Under the pieces are notes generated by a model, which was not told where the DNA came from, made no database searches, and saw only the letters and a program-made list of their open reading frames with translations. Position numbers and translations under genes: made by a program. From Cupriavidus lacunae (lineage in GTDB: Bacteria > Pseudomonadota > Gammaproteobacteria > Burkholderiales > Burkholderiaceae): a stretch of 64,000 nucleotides of DNA. Location of the stretch: positions 124,001 to 188,000 of the forward strand of contig NZ_QKWJ01000004.1 in the NCBI RefSeq assembly GCF_003353055.1, given 5' to 3'. Below are positions 34,817 through 45,200 of the stretch, in pieces. The stretch's first letter is position 1, and each line of letters begins with the position of its first letter.

Positions 34817-35659
34817 ATGCGAGTCCAACCTCTTACCTGCAGCATCGGCGCCGAAGTCAGGGGCGTCAGCCTGGCCGATGCCGCGCGCGGCGACGCGCTG
34901 TTTGCCGAGATGAAGTCGCTGCTGCTCGAACACAAGGTGCTGTTCCTGCGCGACCAGGAAATCTCGCGCGCCGACCACGTGGCGTTCGCGAGCCGCTTCG
35001 GCGAACTGGAAGACCATCCCGTGGCCGGCAGCGATCCCGACCATCCCGGCCTGGTCCAGATCTATCGCAGCGACAAGCGCGAGAACTACGAGAACAGCTA
35101 CCACACCGACGGCAGCTGGCGTGAATGCCCGCCCATGGGCTGCGTGCTGCGTTGCATCGAGTCCCCGCCGGTCGGTGGCGACACCATCTGGGTGAACATG
35201 GCGGCGGCCTACGAGCACCTGCCCGAGGAAGTCAAGCAGCGTATCGCCGGCCTGCGCGCCAAGCACGGCATCGAGCATTCGTTCGGCGCGGCAATGAGCC
35301 CGGAAAACCGCGCCAAGCTGGCCGCGCAGTACCCCGCGGTCGAGCACCCGGTGGTGCGCACGCATCCGGAAACCGGCGAAAAGGTGCTCTACGTCTGCGG
35401 CTTCTCCACGCACTTTGTCAACTTCCACACGCCCGAGAACGTGCGCTATGGACAGGACAAGACCCCGGGCGCCAGCCATCTGCTGAACTACCTGATCAGC
35501 CAGGCGGCGATCCCCGAATACCAGGTGCGCTTCCGCTGGGAGCCCAACAGCGTGGCCATCTGGGACAACCGCTGCACCCAGCACTATGCGGTGCAAGACT
35601 ACTGGCCGGCCCCGCGCAAGATGGAGCGCGCGGCCATCATCGGCGACAAGCCGTTCTGA
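34817..35659 (+). CDS. TauD/TfdA-family Fe(II)/2-oxoglutarate dioxygenase
   Basis: 280 residues. The iron triad is visible: HTDGSW gives His96 and Asp98, and WDNRCTQHYAVQDY gives His256; the 2-oxoglutarate-binding arginine lies just behind (RKMERAA). TauD/TfdA enzymes hydroxylate next to a sulfonate, ether, amine or carboxylate. The tau transporter is 20 kb away and under other control, while BKACE and Bug genes follow directly, so an organic-acid-like substrate is more likely than taurine. Confidence 0.92.
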   Translation: MRVQPLTCSIGAEVRGVSLADAARGDALFAEMKSLLLEHKVLFLRDQEISRADHVAFASRFGELEDHPVAGSDPDHPGLVQIYRSDKRENYENSYHTDGSWRECPPMGCVLRCIESPPVGGDTIWVNMAAAYEHLPEEVKQRIAGLRAKHGIEHSFGAAMSPENRAKLAAQYPAVEHPVVRTHPETGEKVLYVCGFSTHFVNFHTPENVRYGQDKTPGASHLLNYLISQAAIPEYQVRFRWEPNSVAIWDNRCTQHYAVQDYWPAPRKMERAAIIGDKPF

Positions 35660-35710
35660 GGCGCGCCAGCCGCCCCCCAGGCCACGTACCTTTACAAATG
35701 GAGACATGCC

Positions 35711-36769
35711 GTGAACTACCTCGATGGGTCCTTGTTCCCTGAAAACCAGCAGCCGTTGATCATCACCGCAGCACCCTACGCACCGGGCTGGCTGCCCTCC
35801 GATTTCCCGGAGGACATCCCCGTGACGATGGAAGACCAGATCCAGAAGGCCGTGGACTGCTACAACGCCGGCGCGACGGTGCTGCACCTGCATGTGCGCG
35901 AACTCGACGGCAAGGGCTCGAAGCGTCTGTCCAAGTTCAACGAGCTGATCGCCGGGGTGCGCAAGGCCGTGCCGGAGATGATCATCCAGGTGGGCGGATC
36001 GATCAGTTTCGCGCCGGAAAGCGAGGGGGATGCCGCCAAGTGGCTGTCCGACGACACCCGCCACATGCTGGCCGAACTCGACCCCGTTCCGGACCAGGTG
36101 ACCGTCACGGTGAACACGTCGCAGATGAACGTGACGGAGCATGCGGAACTCGCGGATTTCAAGGGCACCTCGCGTGAGAACCCCGCGATCTTCAACGCGT
36201 ACAAGGAAATGACGGTTCCCGCCCAGCCTGGCTGGGTCGAAGAGCACATCCGCCGCCTTTCCGCCGCCGGCATCCAGAGTGCGTTCCAGTGCTACAACAT
36301 CAACAGCTTCGAATCCGTGGAGCGGCTGATCCGGCGGGGCGTGTACAAGGGCCCGCTGGTCATGAACTGGGTGGCCATCAGCGGCGGCATGGATGCGCCC
36401 AGCGTCTTCAACCTCTCCAACATCGTTCGTGCCGTCCCGGATGGCGCGGTGCTGACCGTCGAAAGCTCGGTGCGCAACGTGTTGCCGGTCAACATGATGG
36501 GGATTGCCCTGGGTCTGCATGTGCGGTGCGGGACCGAGGACTGCCTCTGGAACCAGTCGCGCACGGCCAAGATGAGCACGGTGAAGCAGGTTGAGCAACT
36601 GGTGCGCATCGCGGGCGAATTCGGCCGCAAAGTGGCAACGGCCCAGGAAGCGCGCGACATCCAGAAGATCGGCGTGTTCTACGACACGGTCGAGGAGACG
36701 CTGGCGGCCAACGGCTTCGCGCCGAACCGCAATGGCGGCAACCAAGGCTTCCTGCGCAAGGCCGCCTGA
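35711..36769 (+). CDS. Beta-keto acid cleavage enzyme (BKACE, DUF849), copy 1
   Basis: 352 residues from GTG 35711. ATVLHLHVRELDGKGSKRLS contains the zinc ligands His59 and His61, and IIQVGGSI and NVTEHAELADF complete the TIM-barrel active site. BKACE enzymes use acetyl-CoA to split a beta-keto acid into acetoacetate and a new acyl-CoA, as in 3-keto-5-aminohexanoate cleavage (Kce). A very similar second copy is at 59866. In this operon the dioxygenase and oxidoreductase could build the beta-keto acid from an imported compound. Confidence 0.9.
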   Translation: MNYLDGSLFPENQQPLIITAAPYAPGWLPSDFPEDIPVTMEDQIQKAVDCYNAGATVLHLHVRELDGKGSKRLSKFNELIAGVRKAVPEMIIQVGGSISFAPESEGDAAKWLSDDTRHMLAELDPVPDQVTVTVNTSQMNVTEHAELADFKGTSRENPAIFNAYKEMTVPAQPGWVEEHIRRLSAAGIQSAFQCYNINSFESVERLIRRGVYKGPLVMNWVAISGGMDAPSVFNLSNIVRAVPDGAVLTVESSVRNVLPVNMMGIALGLHVRCGTEDCLWNQSRTAKMSTVKQVEQLVRIAGEFGRKVATAQEARDIQKIGVFYDTVEETLAANGFAPNRNGGNQGFLRKAA

Positions 36770-36882
36770 CCCGGGCGGTTGGCACTGACGATTCACCAGC
36801 AGAAGGGCAAGGGCGGCAAGTCACCGGCTCACGACGAAGTCGGCTGCCGCCCGGAACAACCCTCACACATTCGGAGACAACA

Positions 36883-37893
36883 ATGAATCAAGCAAAACCA
36901 TCGGCGCGCCGCAGGGCGTCGCTGTCATGCATGCTCGGCCTTGCGCTGTCGGTGGCGCTGCCGGCAGCGTTCCCGTCGACCGCCCATGCCCAGGCGTGGC
37001 CGAACAAGGTGGTCAGGATCGTGGTCGGTGGCCCCGCCGGCGGCACCGCCGATATCCTCGGGCGCCTGCTGGCCGAGGGGCTGACGCAGTCGCTGGGCAA
37101 GCCGGTGATTGTTGAGCAGAAACCGGGCGGCGCCGGGGCGATCGCGGTCAGCACACTGCTTTCCGCACCCCACGACGGGCATACGCTGCTGCTGATCCAG
37201 GGCGGCATCGTCTCCGAAACGCCGCTGGCGCTGAAGGTCTCGTTCGATCCCTTCAAGGACCTGAAACCCATTGTCCAGGTGGCCCGCACCGGCCTGGTGC
37301 TGGTGGGCAACCCGAAGCTGCCGGCCAAGAACTTCACCGAGCTGCTTGCCTACATCAAGAGCAAGCCCGGGCAGATCGACTATGCCTCGTATGCCGCCGG
37401 CATGCGCGGGCAGACCATTGGCGTCCAGTTCAACCGCCTGGCGGGCACGAACATGACCCATGTCGGCTACAAGGGATCGCCGCCCGCGCTGCAGGACGTG
37501 ATGGGCGGCCACGTGCCGCTGATGTTCGACAGCCTGGCCACGTCGTTGCCGCTGATCAAGACCGGCAAGCTCAAGGCCTATGCCGTGGCTTACCCGAAGC
37601 GCATTCCCGCGCTGCCGGATGTGCCGACCTTCGCCGAAGTCGGCTACCCGGCGATGACGGAGCCTGGCTGGATGGGCGTGTGGCTGCCGCCGGACGTGCC
37701 GGCGGCGGTGCAGGAGAAGATCCGCAGCGCCACGCTGGCCATCGTGCAGCAACCCGGCTACCGCGAGCACATGACAAACATGGGCATGGACACCGGGCAA
37801 CCGCTCAGCAGCGAGGCGCTGTCCAAGGATGCGCGGGCCGCCTACGAGCGCCAGGCGGAACTGCTGCGGTCGATTCACTTCGTGCCGGAGTAG
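36883..37893 (+). CDS. Bug-family (TctC-like) solute-binding protein
   Basis: 336 residues with a signal peptide (about 1-36; LGLALSVALPAAFPSTAHAQ). The mature start WPNKVVRIVVGGPAGGTADILGRLLAEGL and VIVEQKPGGAGAIAVSTLLSAPHDGHTLLL are Bug hallmarks. It traps an organic acid or amide in the periplasm. No TctA/TctB membrane genes are present here, as usual for orphan Bug genes. Last gene of the operon with BKACE and likely the scout for its substrate. Confidence 0.9.
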   Translation: MNQAKPSARRRASLSCMLGLALSVALPAAFPSTAHAQAWPNKVVRIVVGGPAGGTADILGRLLAEGLTQSLGKPVIVEQKPGGAGAIAVSTLLSAPHDGHTLLLIQGGIVSETPLALKVSFDPFKDLKPIVQVARTGLVLVGNPKLPAKNFTELLAYIKSKPGQIDYASYAAGMRGQTIGVQFNRLAGTNMTHVGYKGSPPALQDVMGGHVPLMFDSLATSLPLIKTGKLKAYAVAYPKRIPALPDVPTFAEVGYPAMTEPGWMGVWLPPDVPAAVQEKIRSATLAIVQQPGYREHMTNMGMDTGQPLSSEALSKDARAAYERQAELLRSIHFVPE

Positions 37894-37954
37894 CCGGAAC
37901 GGGGAGGGCAGTATACTTCCGCTCTTTCACGGCCTTTGCCAGATCTCCTGAACC

Positions 37955-38296
37955 ATGAGCGCACTCCCTCCCTGCCCGAAATGTCATTCCGAGTTCACCT
38001 ATGAAGACGGGGGGCTCTATATCTGCCCGGAATGCGCGCACGAATGGTCGGCGCAAGCCTCTGCGCCGGCCGAGGCAGAGGCCAGGGTCTATCGCGACGC
38101 AGCCGGCAATGCGCTGCAGGACGGCGACACCGTCACCGTCATCAAGGACCTGAAGCTGAAAGGCTCGGCCGGCGTGGTCAAGATGGGTACCAAGGTGAAG
38201 AATATCCGCCTGGTCGACAGTGACCACGATATCGATTGCAAGATCGATGGCTTTGGCGCCATGAGCCTGAAGTCGGAGTTTGTCAGGAAGGTGTGA
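37955..38296 (+). CDS. yjdM: YjdM/PhnA-family zinc-ribbon protein
   Basis: 113 residues. An N-terminal zinc ribbon ([27 protein letters not shown]; four cysteines) precedes an SH3-like domain ([43 protein letters not shown]). The family was once named for alkylphosphonate use, but its function is not settled. It lies 61 bp after the Bug gene but is probably a separate unit. Convergent with the LysR gene by a direct abutment (38296/38297). Confidence 0.9.
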   Translation: MSALPPCPKCHSEFTYEDGGLYICPECAHEWSAQASAPAEAEARVYRDAAGNALQDGDTVTVIKDLKLKGSAGVVKMGTKVKNIRLVDSDHDIDCKIDGFGAMSLKSEFVRKV

Positions 38297-39238
38297 CTAG
38301 GCCTTCTGTTTTCGTCTGCGCGGGCGGGCGGCCGCGAACATCGACATGTCGCGCAGGATGCAGTCCAGCAGCGTATTGGCTGCCACGCCCATCGGCCGGC
38401 CTGCCTTCACCAGCAGGCGCGCCTTGGCGGCCTCGAACAGCGGGTGGGCGATCGGCAATGTCACCAGTTCGCCCGATTGCAATTCACGATAGGCCGCGAA
38501 CCCTCCGATCAGCGTGATGCCGTCATGGCGTTTCACGAAGTGGCGCAGCACGGCCAGCGAATTCGTGGTCAGCGTCGGGCGGATCTGGATGTTCTCCGTA
38601 TAGGCCAGCATCTGCACCACCTGCCCGAGCCCGAAGGCCGGCGGCATCATCGCCAGCGGATAGTCCCCCAGTTCTTGCACGTCGACCTTGCCGCCGCGGC
38701 GTGCCAGCGGATGCCCGGCATGCACGAGCAGCACCACCGGCTGCGATGACGTGGCCACCCAGGCGATATCCGCATGCGAAGGCGGGTTGTAGGCCAGGCC
38801 GATATGGGCGCGGCTTTCCGCCACCTCCTGCAGGACGTTGTTGACCGGCAGGATATCGACCGTCACGTCAAGCCTGGGATAGCGCGCACAGAAGTCCGTC
38901 AGCACCTCATCCATCAATCCGTCGACATAGCCCTCGCTGGTGGCGATGCGCACCTGGCCGTGCTGCAAGCCGCGCAAGGCCTGCAGGCGGTCTTCGAAGA
39001 GCTCCTGCTGGGCACGGCAGCCGCGCCAGTACTCGAGCAGGTGCAGTGCGGCCTCGGTCGGCTGCACCCCGCGCGCATTGCGGTCGAACAGCGGCGCGCC
39101 GACTTCCTCTTCCAGCAGGCGAATCTGGCGCGTGATCACCGATGGCGAGGTGTTGATGCTGTCGGCCGCGCCGCGGATGGAACCATGGGTCAGTACCTCA
39201 TGGAAATAGCGCAGCCTGCGCTGGTTCAGTTCCCGCAT
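38297..39238 (-). CDS. LysR-family transcriptional regulator
   Basis: 313 residues from ATG 39238 ([20 protein letters not shown]). The HTH (about 5-65; [29 protein letters not shown]) and the ligand domain ([21 protein letters not shown]) are clear. It is divergent from the MFS/M81-peptidase operon; a symmetric T-N11-A type site (39261-39277) lies 22 bp upstream of its start. The frame is open well beyond the ATG, but that part is antisense to the MFS gene. Confidence 0.9.
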   Translation of the reverse strand: MRELNQRRLRYFHEVLTHGSIRGAADSINTSPSVITRQIRLLEEEVGAPLFDRNARGVQPTEAALHLLEYWRGCRAQQELFEDRLQALRGLQHGQVRIATSEGYVDGLMDEVLTDFCARYPRLDVTVDILPVNNVLQEVAESRAHIGLAYNPPSHADIAWVATSSQPVVLLVHAGHPLARRGGKVDVQELGDYPLAMMPPAFGLGQVVQMLAYTENIQIRPTLTTNSLAVLRHFVKRHDGITLIGGFAAYRELQSGELVTLPIAHPLFEAAKARLLVKAGRPMGVAANTLLDCILRDMSMFAAARPRRRKQKA

Positions 39239-39260
39239 ATCGGATCTCACTTGCCGTAGT

Positions 39261-39277
39261 GTTGCCAATTGGGCAAC
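39261..39277. promoter_or_regulatory. LysR-box candidate GTTGCC-N5-GGCAAC
   Basis: A perfect 6-bp inverted repeat with 5-nt spacer contains the T-N11-A pattern of LysR sites and lies between the divergent LysR (39238) and MFS (39386) start codons. Position and symmetry make it the likely binding site of that regulator. Confidence 0.6.
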
Positions 39278-39385
39278 GATAGCCGACTTAAGTTGCTCTT
39301 GCTCTGTTTTTTCATATGCCAGACGATCAACGCCTGCCACAGACAGACATCGCGTCCACAAGAGCCGACCACGGGAGAGATCGAC

Positions 39386-40705
39386 ATGTCCGCAACCCTG
39401 CCTCCACGCACCACGACGGAGTCCGGCAGCGCCGCGCTGCAGGCGCTGTACCGCAAGCTGAACTGGCGCCTGTTGCCGTTCCTGCTGCTCTGCTACACCT
39501 TTGCCTACCTGGATCGCGTCAATATCGGCTTTGCCAAGCTGCAGATGCAGAGCGACCTGGGCCTTTCCGATGCGGTGTACGGGCTTGGCGCCGGCATCTT
39601 CTTCCTGGGCTACGTGCTGTTCGAGATCCCGAGCAACCTGTTGCTGCCACGGATTGGGGCACGCAAGACCATCAGCCGCATCCTGGTGCTTTGGGGCCTG
39701 ACCTCGGCAGGCATGATGTTCGTGCGGGACGAGACCACGTTCTATGTGCTGCGCTTCCTGCTCGGCGTCTTCGAGGCCGGTTTTGCCCCCGGCATGATCT
39801 TCTACCTGACCTATTGGTACGGGCAGCAGCGCATGGCTCGCGTGATGGCGGTGGTGATGCTGGCCGGGCCCATCGGCGGCATCTTTGGCTCGCCGCTGTC
39901 CACGTGGCTGATGACGGGCCTGTCCGGCGCGCATGGCCTGGCGGGCTGGCAATGGATGTTCCTGGTCGAAGGGCTGCCTTGCGTGCTGCTTGGTGCCCTG
40001 GCGCTGCGCGTGCTGTCCGACCGGCCCGCGCAGGCGAAGTGGCTCAGCGACGAAGAAAAGCGCATGCTGGCGGCAGAACTGCATGCGCCGGCCGGCGGGC
40101 ATCAATCCTTCGGCCAGGTGGCGCGTGATCCGCGCGTCTACCTGCTGGCCTTTGCCTATTTCACCATGATCTGCGGCATCTATGCGGTCAGCTTCTGGCT
40201 GCCGTCTATCCTGAAGGCGGATGGTGTCACGGACACCATGCAGATCGGCCTGTATTCGATGATCCCCTACATTGCGGCGGCGATTGCCATGATCGTGATC
40301 GGCCGCAGCTCGGATCGCAGCGGCGAGCGCCGCTGGCATAGCGCGGTGCCCGCCTTCGTCGGCGCCGTGGCGCTGGCCGGGGCCACCATGTCCAGCGGGA
40401 ATCTGCCGGTGTCCTTGCTCTGCATGACCATTGCCACGGCGATGATGTGGGCCGCCTATACGGTGTTCTGGGCGATTCCGTCGCAGTACCTGAAGGGCGA
40501 TGCCGCCGCGGGTGGCATCGCGCTGATCAATACGATTGGCCTGATCGGCGGCTTCCTGAGCCCGACCATCATCGGCACCGTGCGCACGGCCACCGGCAGC
40601 ATGCAGGCCGGCCTGCTGGTGATGGTGGCGCTGCTGGTGGCCGGCGCGGCGGTACTGGTGGCCAACCGGATGCCTTCGCCTCAGGGCGCGGTCTCGCCGG
40701 CCTGA
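39386..40705 (+). CDS. MFS transporter, ACS family
   Basis: 439 residues from ATG 39386 (ACGGGAGAG upstream). Twelve membrane segments; [34 protein letters not shown] and [14 protein letters not shown] show the same organic-anion symporter family as the gene at 22019. It is followed after 29 bp by an M81 peptidase-like gene and regulated by the divergent LysR. It may import the substrate of that enzyme. Confidence 0.88.
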   Translation: MSATLPPRTTTESGSAALQALYRKLNWRLLPFLLLCYTFAYLDRVNIGFAKLQMQSDLGLSDAVYGLGAGIFFLGYVLFEIPSNLLLPRIGARKTISRILVLWGLTSAGMMFVRDETTFYVLRFLLGVFEAGFAPGMIFYLTYWYGQQRMARVMAVVMLAGPIGGIFGSPLSTWLMTGLSGAHGLAGWQWMFLVEGLPCVLLGALALRVLSDRPAQAKWLSDEEKRMLAAELHAPAGGHQSFGQVARDPRVYLLAFAYFTMICGIYAVSFWLPSILKADGVTDTMQIGLYSMIPYIAAAIAMIVIGRSSDRSGERRWHSAVPAFVGAVALAGATMSSGNLPVSLLCMTIATAMMWAAYTVFWAIPSQYLKGDAAAGGIALINTIGLIGGFLSPTIIGTVRTATGSMQAGLLVMVALLVAGAAVLVANRMPSPQGAVSPA

Positions 40706-40734
40706 GGCGAGCCATTCAATTCACGGAGAGAACC

Positions 40735-42231
40735 TTGGCAACACGGATTTTGATCGCCGGTTTCCAGCACGAGACCAATACCTTTGCGCCGTCAAAGGCC
40801 ACCTATGCCAGCTTCGAGCGCGGCGAGGGCTTCCCGGCGATGGCGCGCGGCGCCGAGGTGCTGTCGCTGCGCGACGTCAATATTCCCGCCGGCGGCTTTA
40901 TTGCCGCCGCCGAACGGCGCGGCTGGGCGCTGCTGCCGGTAATCTGGGCCGGCGCCAGCCCGTCCGCGCACGTGACCGAGGACGCGTTCGAGCGGATTGC
41001 CGGCGAGATCGTCGAGGCTGCGCGCGCCGGCGGCTTCGATGCGGTCTACCTGGACCTGCATGGCGCGATGGTGGCCGAGCATACCGACGACGGCGAGGGC
41101 ACCTTGCTTGCGCGCATCCGTGCCGCGGTGGGGCCGGCGGTGCCGGTGGTCGCGTCGCTCGACCTGCACGCCAACGTCACGCAGGCCATGCTCGATGCCG
41201 CCGACGCGCTGGTGGCCTATCGCACTTATCCGCACGTGGACATGGCCGAGACCGGCGAGCGGGCCGCGGCATTGCTGCAGCGCTTGCTGGCGGGCAGGGG
41301 GCCGCTGCATCACGCGGTGCGCCGGCTGCCTTTCCTGATCCCGATCAACGGCATGTGCACGATGCTGGAGCCTGCCCGCGCCATGTATACGCTGTTGGCG
41401 CAGAGGGAAAACGGCGCCGTGGTGTCGCTCTCGTTCGCGCCGGGCTTTCCGGCGGCCGACTTCCCGGAATGCGGGCCGGTGATCTGGGGGTACGGAGAAG
41501 ATGCCGGCGCGGTCGATGCGGCGGTGCAGGCGTTGTACGACAGGATGCTGGCGGACGAGCCGGCCTGGGAGGTCCCGTTCCTCTCGCCCGACGAAGCCGT
41601 GCTTGAGGCTATGCGGCTGGCCGAGGGCGCGACGCGCCCGGTGGTCATTGCCGACACGCAGGACAACCCCGGCGCCGGCGGCGATTCGAACACTACCGGC
41701 ATGCTGCGCGCATTGCTGCGCCACGGCGCGCGGCACGCGGCCATCGGGCTGATCTGGGACCCGGCCGTGGCGGAGCAAGCGCACCGCGCCGGGGTGGGTG
41801 CCACCATCGACGTTGCCCTCGGCGGCGTAGCCGGCGTGCCCGGCGACGAGCCGCTGCGGGGGCGCTTTGAGGTGCTGAAGCTGTCCGATGGCGTGTGCCG
41901 CTACGGCGGGCCGATGATGAATGGCATGCTGGCCGACGTCGGGCCCGTCGCGCTGTTGCGTATCGATGCCGTCCTGGTGGTCGTCAGTGCCGGCAAGGCC
42001 CAGATGCTGGATCGCAACCTGTTCCGCGTGGGCGGGGTGGAGCCCGAGGCGATGAAGATTCTCGTCAACAAGAGCTCCGTGCACTTCCGCGCCGATTTCC
42101 AGGGCATCGCGCATGCCGTGCTGGTGGCCAAGGCGCCCGGCCCGATGACGGCCGATCCGGCGGACCTGCCCTGGACCAGGCTTGCACCCGGCATCCGTCT
42201 CAAGCCGATGGGCAAGCCATTCCAGGGCTAG
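40735..42231 (+). CDS. M81-family metallopeptidase (MlrC-like)
   Basis: 498 residues from TTG 40735 (CGGAGAG ribosome site). MlrC-like motifs are ILIAGFQHETNTFAPS at the start (zinc-binding HETNTF), DAVYLDLHGAMV, SLDLHANV, YRTYPHVD and DTQDNPGAGGDSNTT. Named for the last step of microcystin breakdown, most relatives in soil bacteria sit in small transport operons as here and act on other amides or small peptides. It has no signal peptide, so it is cytoplasmic. The substrate is not known. Confidence 0.88.
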   Translation: MATRILIAGFQHETNTFAPSKATYASFERGEGFPAMARGAEVLSLRDVNIPAGGFIAAAERRGWALLPVIWAGASPSAHVTEDAFERIAGEIVEAARAGGFDAVYLDLHGAMVAEHTDDGEGTLLARIRAAVGPAVPVVASLDLHANVTQAMLDAADALVAYRTYPHVDMAETGERAAALLQRLLAGRGPLHHAVRRLPFLIPINGMCTMLEPARAMYTLLAQRENGAVVSLSFAPGFPAADFPECGPVIWGYGEDAGAVDAAVQALYDRMLADEPAWEVPFLSPDEAVLEAMRLAEGATRPVVIADTQDNPGAGGDSNTTGMLRALLRHGARHAAIGLIWDPAVAEQAHRAGVGATIDVALGGVAGVPGDEPLRGRFEVLKLSDGVCRYGGPMMNGMLADVGPVALLRIDAVLVVVSAGKAQMLDRNLFRVGGVEPEAMKILVNKSSVHFRADFQGIAHAVLVAKAPGPMTADPADLPWTRLAPGIRLKPMGKPFQG

Positions 42232-42277
42232 TGCCGGACCGGCGGCAGTGCGACCCGGCCGGTCCGGGTGCCTGCCG

Positions 42278-45200
42278 TCAGTTGAAGACATCCTGCCGGT
42301 ATCGTCCCGTGCTGACCAGCTCCGCCAGCCAGTCCGATGCCGCCTCCGGGGTCATGCCCCCTTGCTCCGCGCCGATCTGCAGCAGGACCCGCCTGACCGC
42401 GGGCGCCATGTGGCGGCCGTCGCCGCACACGTAGACGATCGCGCCTTCGTTCAGCCTGGCCCAGACATCGGCCCGGCGCTGCCACAGCAGGTCCTGCACG
42501 TAGCGCGGTTCGCCATCCACAACCGAACAGGCCAGGTGCACCTGCGCCATGCCCTGTGCGCGCCAGCGTTCCACGTCGTCGCGGTACAGCCAGTCGTGCG
42601 AGGGGTGGCGGCAACCGTAATACAGCTGCACCGGGGCCACGGCCTGTCCGGCCGCCTGTTGTGCTGCCCGTTCCTCAAGGAAACCGCGGAACGGCGCAAT
42701 GCCCGTGCCGGGGCCGATCAGGATCATGGGCGTGGCCGGGTCGGCCGCGGGCGCGAAGGCGGGGTTGGGTGTACGGATGGTGCCCGCCACCATGGCGCCG
42801 GGCGCCAGGCCTCGCAGCCAGGTGGAAGCCACGCCGCGGAAAAGTCCACGGCCCGACAGCGCCGGTGACCAGACCGTGCCGACGGTGATGGTCGCCACGT
42901 CGGGAGAGACCAGCGGCGACGAGGCAATGGAATAGAAGCGCGGCCGCATCGGCACGGAGCAGGCCAGCAGGCCCGCCAGATCCAGCTCGATGGCGGGGAA
43001 GCGGTCCAGCACGTCGGCCAGCCCGAGCCGGCGCGATGCCACCTGTGCGGCGTACCCGGTCTCGGCCTCGTCCGAGGCCAGTTGCTGCAGCGCCTGCCGT
43101 GTCACCGGGCAGCGTGAATGCTGCAACAGCAGGCGCAAGGTCTGTCGCGACACCACGTCCTGCAGCTCAATGAAATGCGTCAGCAGCTGGCGCACGGACA
43201 GCGCCTCGCCCAGCGGCAGGCCGCGCGCGGTCCCGCCGGGTGCAGAGAGCGTGACGATCGCGTCCGGGTCGATGTCGAGCCGCTCGCACAGGGCGGTGAC
43301 GATTTCGGGCTGGTTCTGCGGATAGACGGCCAGGTGGTCGCCCGTGGCGTAGCGCACGCCTTCGGGCAACCTGAGCCGGATGTCGCGCGTGGATGTCCGG
43401 GGCGCCTCGAGCGCGAAGTCCCACAGGCCGGTTGGATCGTTCACCAGCTCGGTGTTCGCCAGCACCGTGAAGCCCTGGGTGTTGGCCGGCAGCGTGGACG
43501 CGCGGATCTCGGCGACGTCTTTCACCTGCACGCGTACGGACGGCGTGCCGTGGGCCGGTCCGCCCGCGCCGTCGCCGGCCTGCAATGCCTGCCAGAGCAG
43601 CGCCAGCCAGCGCTCCGCGGCCTGGTCGAAGTCGCCGTTGCCATCGGCCTCGCCGCGCGGCAACAGCGGCGTGGCGCCGGCCTGGGTGAAGAATTCATAG
43701 ACCCGGCGCGGGAAAGCCTGGTAGGTCGGCCACTGCGAGTTGCCGCAGCCCAACACGGCCACGCGCAACCCTTGCGCCCGGTAGCCGCTTGCGGTGCCGC
43801 TATCGAGCAGTTCTTCGAAGCGCCGCGCGGAGTCCGGCGCGCGCCCGTTGTAGGTGGCGGCGATGATGACGGCCAGGCCGGTCGCCGGCAGCGCATCGGC
43901 CACCTCGTCGAGGTCGCGCAGCGTCGCATCAAAGCCCGCTGCCACCGCGCCGGCATGCACCTGCTCAGCCAGCTCGCGCGCGGTGCCCAGGCTGGATCCG
44001 CACAACACGGCAAGCGGCCTGCCGCCGCCCAGCACCTCCGGGCCCGCTTGCACTGCTTGCGTGGTCGCCGTAGCCGGCGCCGCGGCGATCCGCTCATGCG
44101 GCCGCCGCCGGCGGGCGCGCACGGTGAGCCCGTCCGGCTTGATCGTCAGCGTTTCCTTGATGCGGAACTGGTAGTCGTGCGCGTCGGTGAACTGGAAATT
44201 GCGCAGCATCAGCGCGAGCGCCAGCTTGGCTTCGGTCAGCGCAAACTGGCGGCCGATACATGCGCGCTCTCCATTGCCGAAGGGCATGTAGGCATGGCGC
44301 GGCAACTGCGCTTCCCGCTCCGGCAGGAAGCGGTCGATGTCGAAGCGCTCCGGGTCGGCCCACACCTTGGGGTCCCGGTGCAGCGCCGTCAGCACGACCG
44401 ACATGCGCCGGTCCTTGCGGATCAGGTAGCGGCCGCCCAGCAGCGTATCTTCAAACGGCGCCACGGCAAAGGCCGGCGCCGTGGGCCACAGGCGCAGCGT
44501 TTCCTTCAGTACGCGGTCCAGCACGGGCAGCCGCGCCAGGTCCGCGTAGACCGGTGCCGCGTCGCCGGGCAACACGGCATCCACCTCGGCGTATGCCTGC
44601 GCCATCACCCCCGGGTTGCGCAGCAACTCATACAGCGCGAAGGTGAGCAGCCCGCTGGTGGTTTCGTGGCCGGCAATCAGAAAGGTGATCACCTGGTTGC
44701 GGATGTTCTCGTCGTCCAGCCGCTGGTCGGTGTCCGGGTCCCGCGCTTCCAGCATCAGGCCAAGCAGGTCGTTCGTCGTGCGGCCTCTGTGCTCTGCGCT
44801 GCCCGCGCGCCGCCGCCGGATCACGTCATCGACCAGGTCGCGCATGAAGCGGGTGTCCTCGTCGAACTTGCGGTGTGCCGCATGCATGAAGCGGTCCTGC
44901 AGGGCAAAGCGCGTCAGCCTGGACATCGCCTCTTCCAGCGCGCCGACCATGGCTTCGATAAAGGGGTGCAGGTCCGCGCTGGCGAACGACTCAAAGTCAT
45001 AGCCGAAGCCGGACAGCGCGATTGTATCGAGCGTCAGCCGCGTCATGTCGTCCGCCACGGCGATATCCGCATCCGGACCCTGCCGGTGCCATTTGTCGAC
45101 CAGCCGGTTGGCCACGCGCAGCATGACGTCGAAGTAGCCCTTCATCGCGCGCTGGCTGAACGCGGGCATCAGGATGCGGTGCGCCTTGCCCCAGTTGGCC

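Noticed and set aside
34817..35659. Calling the dioxygenase tauD
   Set aside because: It is not linked to tauABC and lies in a BKACE operon, so taurine is not supported as substrate.
34766..36796. 676-codon minus-strand open frame
   Set aside because: Shadow of the TauD and BKACE genes; rich in His and Arg, no motif, no ribosome site.
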